Shown: one piece after another, positions 61,001 to 64,000 of the stretch
Numbering within the stretch: position 1 is the first letter of the stretch
Layout of the letters: each line of letters starts with the position of its first letter
DNA from: Taenia hydatigena
Lineage: Eukaryota; Platyhelminthes; Cestoda; Cyclophyllidea; Taeniidae
DNA length: 64,000 nucleotides
Reading direction: 5' to 3'
Assembly: GCA_036345935.2 (NCBI GenBank)
Contig: JADWOT020000002.1
Coordinates: forward strand, 2,266,692 to 2,330,691
The notes under the pieces: model-generated
What the model saw: only the letters and a program-made list of their open reading frames with translations
Database searches by the model: none
Told to the model about the DNA's origin: nothing
Translations under genes and position numbers: made by a program

Positions 61001-63870
61001 AACCTTCCATAAAGAGAACGAAAATGTCGCCGAGAGGAGGGAGAAAAGCCAGACAAGAAATCGTATTCGATGAGAGACTTAACAACTAACTTACTGTGAA
61101 TTCGACCTCCGAAATTACACCGTTCCTGTTCCGATAGAAGAGAGTTGAATATTCGCCATCTCCATTGAAGACACTGGATGCAAAAGAGAAAGACTTTTGA
61201 CTTTATTCACCTTCTGGATACATATTGGACAGAAATAGGGAGGCTTCCCAAGGTAGTTAAACTAAATCAATCGTATGCTACACAAATATTTAATAAAACA
61301 AATCCCTTCTTCTAAGTAGAAACTGTAAGGGAGGAGAGGATGCACCCAATTAGAGGGACATCTTAAACGGCGTGACATCAAAGGATTGAAAAGTCCGTGC
61401 AGGATTGCGGCATAGATTGCCGCAATCGCTTGTCAATTTATGGACATTTGAAAGGCGCATGTGATTATTTATCTGCACCATCGAACAGAGCAATGCATTA
61501 GTCTCTCGGGCCGACACACACACACACGCACTATCTCTCCTGTGCTCGCCGCTATCTTCCTTTTCTGCAACTACAATGAACTCAGCCTCAAGACACAAAT
61601 ACCCTCGACACGTCTGTCGTTGGGCTTTGATTAACACAAGGATAGGTACGGGAAAGAGAGTCGTGGAAGTCACCAGCTATAGAGTAGGAAAATCTTCTGC
61701 CGATTAAACTCTGACAAGAAAGGGTCAGCCCTATTCAATTCATAGGTTATCCCCAAGCAATAATCTACCCGCCGCCTAGCTCACACTTCTAAGGCCCACG
61801 CCACTTCACCACTGGATAATTGTGTTCGCTCCTTGTGGGAAAGCAAGCTTTCATTTGCTGAAGGTAAACAAACAACTCGAAGGCATGAAGTACAAACTAC
61901 CCTAGACACAAACCGAACTGGGCAATCGGTCAAATCTAGACAAATGGCGAACTTGGCAGAGTCGCAAAATACACATTTGAAGTGATCAACACTCTTCCCG
62001 AACATCAAACAAGCACAGTATCGCCCATGAACTAGAGCAGACAGTTGAAAGATGCTAGCAAGATGGAAAGGAAGGTGGCTAGCGCAGAGTTTGCAATCCA
62101 CAAATTTCTACTTCCGTCAGTGGCTCAGCAACTGGTCGAAAGGAGCTTTCTTCCGTCGGGCGACTTTAAAAGTCCTCACCTCAAAAGAAGGGGACAGGGG
62201 AGTGAAGCATCAGTGAACCGCAAAGTTATTAACCTTCATAATTGAAGTTTGAACAATGCGTGTTTCCTATTGTTTGAACGGTAGGTTTCCTTCTGACGGG
62301 CGAGTCCAATCTAATGCGTGGGTAACCGCAAACTGAACTCCAGTGAAGGTGGCAGTAGACAATGCGGATTCGACGGTAGCAAGGAATCGTCGGGCACAAC
62401 GTCACACAGTGGCATCAAATTAGCCACCAAGGGGCAACTTGAAACAGGCCGATGGATGGGCTTTACTTGGCTTGGTGAATTAAGTCGGATAGGCGTAAGT
62501 AGGAGTGCCTCTGAAAGCAATCAAATCAACCAACTTCCACAACTTCTTGTCACAAATTCGCCTTTTCTCGGTTACAACTGCTTTAATGTATCTCCACAAC
62601 CGGAAATGCTGTTTTAAGAGCGCTCTGGCTATAAAACAGACTCAGGCCAGTAAGGCGACAAGGACAACGACAACTAGAACAGGAAATTGTTCAAGTTAAC
62701 AGAATGGACTATTTTCACACCAGAGTTATGGGAGAATTCAACCAATTTCAGCTATAAAGTTCACTCCCCGCTTCCTTTGAAGCGTATGAATTTTTAGGCA
62801 AGTCAAAATTTTTCCGACGGAAAATTGGACAAGAGTGTGTGAGGGAGCCAATCTGTTGTCTTGATTAAATTTCTATCCCTTTCCTAGAAAAAACACCAAA
62901 CGGGCTGTCTGTGTTCCAATCGGTGATAGAAGTACGGATCGCCTTCTCTACTGGACTGAATAAAATTTCATTTGATTCAACGCATTCGCACCTCAATTCA
63001 TTAATTTCCTTCAAATTGACGAAATAGTTTGAGTTGGAAGGATGGACGAAAGGAAGTGGAATGGATGGGTGGACGGATAAATGCATGAGCTGTCATCGAG
63101 CCAGCAGGCGTAGCTCAGATTCGTCGCTAACGTGGCGTATGGCAGACTCATTTGTAGGACCGAGAGTACATTGAGATTGCCTTGCAGAAGGGCACTTCTC
63201 ACAGTTCAATCGTTGATCTACCCATCTCGCTATCTCACTTAGTGTATTTATTAGCTATACACACTCCTCGCTAAACGTCGTCCATTTATCAGCAGATCTG
63301 CCGCATCTCAGTTCATTCCACGATAGAGCTCGTCTTTGCGTAAAGGCGGCTTATTGGCGACAAAGAAGGGAAGCATCCAGCTTGTCGAAGCAAGCATCGA
63401 AATCAAGTTTGAATCGTCACGATTGTTCCATAACTTAAGGGTTGAACCAACCACATCTTGAAGGTGAATGTCACTAAATGCTACGCAGCATCCCATCCAC
63501 AACACACATGCTAGCAATAATTAATCTGGTAGCAGTACCACCACTAGTAGACCACCAAAAACGGCTTCCTTTTTGATCCGGTGTTAAGATTAATGATACT
63601 TGCTAATCATCTAATGCCTTCTACCTCAAGGCTGCAGGCACACAAAAAGGGTAGAGAGAAAAACGATGTGGATGATGATGATGATGGCGGTTGCAAGAGC
63701 GTAAGATTAATGCAATCCCTGATAATAAGAGATGGCAACAAAAGGAAGGATGGATTATAAAGGAGGCATAGGAAGAGGAGGATAACGTACCTTGATTTCC
63801 TAATCTTGATTTGAACCGGTTCAGCATGGCCCACGAGGGTGAGATGAAATTGCGCTTGGCTGTGATAGGA
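39715..63870 (-). CDS. ADAM-family transmembrane protein, catalytically degenerate, 5' truncated by window (gene-level entry)
   Basis: Twenty-one exons join in matching phase with consensus splice sites, plus one terminal exon with an uncertain junction; about 1,790 residues are visible. Domains in order, numbering from the first visible residue: prodomain 1-130, metalloprotease-like 150-375, disintegrin 380-480, cysteine-rich 480-665, EGF-like 670-700, transmembrane helix about 755-775, cytoplasmic tail to the end. The signal peptide and prodomain start lie beyond the window. In active ADAMs the zinc site is HExxHxxGxxHD; here that position reads SKSIAEILGIHSI, so proteolysis is not expected. 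Domain order and Cys patterns match ADAM proteins of the animal type (compare inactive ADAM11/22/23), but orthology is not settled. The tail of about 1,000 residues is far longer than usual. A role in adhesion or signalling at the cell surface is inferred. Confidence 0.9.
40318..40368. repeat. imperfect GAT/AAT trinucleotide repeat
   Basis: An ATGATGATAATGATG-type run with interruptions lies just downstream of the candidate alternative terminal exon. Confidence 0.7.
40459..40650 (-). CDS. alternative terminal exon of the ADAM gene (candidate)
   Basis: After GGGTTGACAG an open frame starts ATG GGC CTG and runs 63 codons to a TAG, in phase 0 and so joinable to the exon ending at 40995. It would end in SSQNSLELPPMPYV. 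The acceptor has a poor pyrimidine tract and no AATAAA follows. A different frame of the same DNA resembles the end of the preceding exon, so the stretch may be a decayed exon copy instead. Confidence 0.3.
   Translation of the reverse strand: MGLMDRYVWLSEPKHLRFDSSRGGRIHLNPRLSFMSSFRNESDLEQKRPSSQNSLELPPMPYV
40995..41279 (-). CDS. ADAM gene, cytoplasmic-tail exon
   Basis: The acceptor is CTCTTCCATTTCAG and the donor CAACAG|GTTAGC. The 285-bp exon is phase 0 in and out. It encodes a Ser/Asp-rich start (NYNGSDSDFSLS), then a more hydrophobic helical-looking end finishing MNPNLSDLARQQ. Confidence 0.75.
42349..42578 (-). CDS. ADAM gene, cytoplasmic-tail exon
   Basis: The acceptor is TTTCTCTACCCCAACCAG and the donor CTGGG|GTACCC. 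The 230-bp exon is phase 1 in and phase 0 out. It begins IDPYYQPPIEDTDSF, with a tyrosine pair beside acidic residues that could be a phosphorylation site (inference). Confidence 0.75.
43558..43881 (-). CDS. ADAM gene, cytoplasmic-tail exon with polyproline and acidic motifs
   Basis: The acceptor TTTACTCTTCTAG lies before 43881 and the donor CCTG|GTTAGT at 43558; phase 1 in and out. Reading through the donor meets a TAG at once, so splicing is required for a longer tail. It encodes a Gln run, the acidic DEEDSEWEEVEC segment, a CEECKK cluster and PSPPPLPPAI, which resembles an SH3 ligand. Confidence 0.8.
44255..44651 (-). CDS. ADAM gene, His/Arg/Ser-rich tail exon
   Basis: The acceptor is CTCCTTGTTTTCAG and the donor AAAAG|GTGCGT; 397 bp, phase 0 in and phase 1 out. 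The N-terminal part is a dense His/Gly/Arg run (HGHGHSHHHHHGHSHH), followed by a Thr/Ser run and a basic CHRRCHRRRR cluster. The end returns to ordinary composition. Confidence 0.8.
44903..45397 (-). CDS. ADAM gene, Lys/Ser-rich tail exon
   Basis: The acceptor is CGCAAATTTGCAG and the donor CATAAG|GTGAGG; 495 bp, exactly 165 codons in phase 0. It carries a basic KKRKHSSKRSSKKHR cluster resembling a nuclear localisation signal, then a long Ser/Thr run. It ends in an acidic-to-basic segment (EEERKASGRKCRHK). Confidence 0.85.
45492..46410 (-). CDS. ADAM gene, first and largest cytoplasmic exon
   Basis: The acceptor is CTAATACCTTCTTCAG and the donor ACAGAG|GTGAGT; 919 bp, phase 2 in and phase 0 out. 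The first residues (RRSLSSRG) form the basic stop-transfer region after the membrane helix. Further on are Ser, Arg and Gly runs, a NRNRRQKR basic cluster, a Gln run, and a polyproline ligand-like stretch WPLPPPPPPPPFVVP. Confidence 0.9.
46923..47031 (-). CDS. ADAM gene, transmembrane exon
   Basis: The acceptor is TTTTGCTTATTTCAG and the donor TATAG|GTGTGT; 109 bp, phase 1 in and phase 2 out. After EGLAEPGPVN comes a single hydrophobic helix (VYLISILAAVIACVFLCLC) and then FLYR, with more Arg in the next exon. Type I orientation follows from the domain order. Confidence 0.9.
47110..47305 (-). CDS. ADAM gene, EGF-like domain and juxtamembrane exon
   Basis: The acceptor is CTTCCTGCTCCACAG and the donor CCTG|GTGCGC; 196 bp, phase 0 in and phase 1 out. 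With the end of the previous exon it completes CSGRGICTNGAFCLC and PPGWHGPSC, the spacing of the ADAM EGF-like module. A stalk of about 45 residues leads to the membrane. Confidence 0.9.
47395..47644 (-). CDS. ADAM gene, end of cysteine-rich domain
   Basis: The acceptor is TTGTCTCATTTTAG and the donor CGGG|GTAACT; 250 bp, phase 2 in and phase 0 out. It contains PEGASCGDGRFCFQNRC, which matches the ADAM cysteine-rich hallmark of the form G..C.....C....C, and ends at the first Cys of the EGF module. Confidence 0.9.
47797..47919 (-). CDS. ADAM gene, cysteine-rich domain exon
   Basis: The acceptor is TTGCCCCATTTAG and the donor GTGTCA|GTAAGT; 123 bp, phase 2 in and out. It encodes DTVCGLLHCQNG, the CG-x-L-x-C segment conserved in ADAM cysteine-rich domains. 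Confidence 0.9.
47991..48220 (-). CDS. ADAM gene, disintegrin/cysteine-rich boundary exon
   Basis: The acceptor is ACTATTTCAG and the donor GAAGA|GTAAGT; 230 bp, phase 0 in and phase 2 out. It reads AECPGDLYLENGMPC, then CYEGRCPTRSSHCKALWG, near-textbook ADAM cysteine-rich signatures. Confidence 0.95.
48221..48298 (-). other. 78-nt GC-AG intron in the ADAM gene
   Basis: The intron begins GCAAGTTGG and ends TATTTCAG. Splicing at this GC site yields CSGLE-AECPGDLY, exactly the conserved ADAM junction. The nearest GT (two codons later) would break it. AG|GCAAGT is the known consensus for GC donors. Confidence 0.85.
48299..48598 (-). CDS. ADAM gene, disintegrin domain exon
   Basis: The acceptor has a long pyrimidine tract ending CTTTTAG. 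The exon is exactly 100 codons. It contains DTCGNGIIDRGEECE, FGCCDPKTC, GGGCCRGCQ and the disintegrin loop CRPARDQCDLPEFC. The loop has ARD-Q where ADAMs usually have a Glu before CD, and there is no RGD. The 3' splice donor is GC rather than GT (GAG|GCAAGT). Confidence 0.95.
50566..50665 (-). CDS. ADAM gene, end of metalloprotease-like domain
   Basis: The acceptor is CCTTTCCCTTTTTTAG and the donor CTTCAG|GTAAGT; 100 bp, phase 2 in and phase 0 out. It encodes CNENEVFSLGDISRLR and GMSACLRSSNLQ, corresponding to the FS.CS...F..FL.....CL.N segment before the disintegrin domain. The canonical Met-turn residues are not evident. Confidence 0.85.
50666..50744 (-). other. 79-nt GC-AG intron in the ADAM gene
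   Basis: The intron begins GCAAGTTTTT after ATGTATAG and ends TTTTTTAG. Phase 2 is kept across it, giving LCPEMY-S-CNENEVF. No GT alternative keeps the frame nearby. Confidence 0.75.
50745..50845 (-). CDS. ADAM gene, degenerate zinc-site exon
   Basis: The acceptor is CACCCTTCTTCGCTAACAG and the donor is a GC site (TATAG|GCAAGT); 101 bp, phase 0 in and phase 2 out. The segment ELRVATLVSKSIAEILGIHS aligns with the ADAM segment that carries HExxHxxGxxHD. The ILGIH part fits, but the first two His and the catalytic Glu are replaced (SKSIA for HELGH). Confidence 0.85.
50846..55580 (-). other. 4.7-kb ADAM intron, no nested gene supported
   Basis: The intron separates exons that join in phase 0 (TAIVR-VNVTDF). 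Open frames inside, such as 52549-52740 on the minus strand after an ACCTTACAG acceptor, are not required by the protein. One frame of that stretch would give an early stop, so a truncated isoform is possible but unsupported. Confidence 0.5.
55581..55940 (-). CDS. ADAM gene, metalloprotease-like domain core
   Basis: The acceptor is TTTTTTGTAAAAATAG and the donor GTCAGG|GTGAGT; 360 bp, phase 0 throughout. It contains FHLLRTQIWNLGN (the EIW region of ADAMs), then a basic/acidic insertion including GQLRSRRDLDEDE. Conserved strands follow: KADITMLLTDSAEIDF and IPGSICTPRGTAIVR. The insertion of roughly 35-40 residues is unusual. Confidence 0.9.
56028..56099 (-). CDS. ADAM gene, metalloprotease-like domain exon
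   Basis: The acceptor is CTCTCTGCACTCTTCCAG and the donor AATTTG|GTGAGT; 72 bp, 24 codons in phase 0. It reads KFTTTLRYVASVVNLVNL, matching the helix with NxVN near the start of ADAM catalytic domains. Confidence 0.9.
56681..56814 (-). CDS. ADAM gene, prodomain to metalloprotease-like junction
   Basis: The acceptor is CACTTTCTTCTTTGCAG and the donor GAAGTTG|GTAAGT; 134 bp, phase 1 in and phase 0 out. Only one of the two open frames fits both neighbours; it ends VHIIWLEFIVDEKL, equivalent to the KYVELxVVVD strand that opens the domain. No furin-type site is visible between prodomain and domain start. Confidence 0.85.
56913..57031 (-). CDS. ADAM gene, prodomain exon
   Basis: The acceptor is CTCTGCTTGATTTTTAG and the donor TCGAA|GTGAGT; 119 bp, phase 2 in and phase 1 out. 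It encodes GAIYYQNITFVILPLP, continuing the CxGLRG signature of the previous exon. Then come two Cys (CPSC) not typical of the prodomain. Confidence 0.85.
57146..57231 (-). CDS. ADAM gene, prodomain signature exon
   Basis: The acceptor is GTACTTTTTTTTAG-type before 57231 and the donor CTAAG|GTTTGT at 57146; 86 bp, phase 0 in and phase 2 out. It reads KLEDCFYIGEVESAPNSS and then FVAVDTCSGLR, the conserved C-Y-x-G-x-V ... S-x-x-T-C-x-GLRG prodomain signature. Confidence 0.95.
57232..61094 (-). other. 3.9-kb ADAM prodomain intron
   Basis: The intron lies between two prodomain exons that join in phase 0. A plus-strand stretch at about 58.9-59.6 kb shows long but interrupted open frames (for example 59389-59592), which might be a degraded mobile element. 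No motif is firm enough to name it. Confidence 0.45.
60800..60900. repeat. degenerate GGAT/GGAC-rich tetranucleotide repeat
   Basis: Repeated ATGGA/GGATG units (such as GGATGGATGGAAAAATGGAT) occur here. A similar cluster appears at 63040-63085. Confidence 0.6.
61095..61173 (-). CDS. ADAM gene, prodomain exon
   Basis: The acceptor is TTTCTCTTTTGCATCCAG and the donor TTCACA|GTAAGT; 79 bp, phase 2 in and phase 0 out. It encodes VFNGDGEYSTLFYRNRNG and ISEVEFT, which leads directly into the DCFYIGEV signature. Confidence 0.9.
61514..61529. repeat. short CA dinucleotide repeat
   Basis: A run of about seven CA units within the ADAM intron upstream of the 61.1-kb exon. Confidence 0.8.
63667..63686. 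repeat. short GAT trinucleotide repeat
   Basis: Six GAT-type units (GTGGATGATGATGATGATGG) in the ADAM intron just downstream of the first visible exon. Confidence 0.8.
63791..63870 (-). CDS. ADAM gene, first visible prodomain exon
   Basis: The acceptor is CCGTCTTTTTGACATTTCAG and the donor TCAAG|GTACGT; 80 bp. Read in phase 0 it gives SYHSQAQFHLTLVGHAEP and IKIRKS, fitting the beta-strand of ADAM prodomains that ends HLxKN. It leaves phase 2, as the next exon needs. A second frame is open but does not match phase. Earlier exons and the signal peptide lie beyond the window. Confidence 0.75.
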
Positions 63871-64000
63871 CTGAAATGTCAAAAAGACGGGTAAAGCTGT
63901 GGTTCATGGATCAACAAGTTCACCGCCTACGCATTGCCATGTGTCAAGCATGGGCCTCTGCCCAAGTGACGGCACGATGGACCAAAATTAGCCGCCTCAA

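Noticed and set aside
63105..63150. GGCGTAGCTCAGATTCG, which resembles the start of a tRNA
   Set aside because: No acceptor stem, anticodon arm or T-arm follows at the right distance.

Overview
This window is eukaryotic, from an animal genome. Coding sequence is split into short exons by introns as short as 35, 78 and 79 bases, AATAAA signals follow the gene ends, and most of the window is intronic or intergenic. Small introns, moderate GC and the gene content fit a flatworm such as a tapeworm or fluke, but no marker fixes the species. All gene models below were spliced by hand from splice-site consensus and reading phase. All supported genes lie on the minus strand.

Region 1 (about 0.1-9.4 kb) holds the 3' part of an unidentified multi-exon gene. 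Six exons can be chained in compatible phases, ending in a stop at 122 and an AATAAA at 43-48. A 2-kb repeat sits inside one of its introns.

Region 2 (5.0-20.8 kb) is organised around two nearly identical, oppositely oriented copies of that repeat (5019-7009 and 18830-20818), separated by 11.8 kb. Between them lie a pair of diverged 114-bp tandem repeats and little recognisable coding sequence. From 20.8 to 29.7 kb I see no supportable gene.

Region 3 (29.69-29.95 kb) is the last coding exon of a probable secreted neuropeptide precursor. It carries two related peptide cores (LxYLxGG[I/V]RY) bracketed by dibasic sites and separated by an acidic spacer. The signal-peptide exon was not found. 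A few weak exon-like stretches follow at 31.5-32.9 kb; 33-39.6 kb looks non-coding.

Region 4 (39.7-63.9 kb) is one long gene for an ADAM-family transmembrane protein, cut at its 5' end by the window edge. Twenty-one exons join in matching phase, plus a terminal exon with an ambiguous junction. They encode prodomain, metalloprotease-like domain, disintegrin, cysteine-rich and EGF-like domains, a transmembrane helix, and a cytoplasmic tail of about 900-1,000 residues. The HExxHxxGxxH zinc motif is lost, so the protein is probably an adhesion or scaffold molecule rather than a protease. Two of its introns use GC-AG splice sites.
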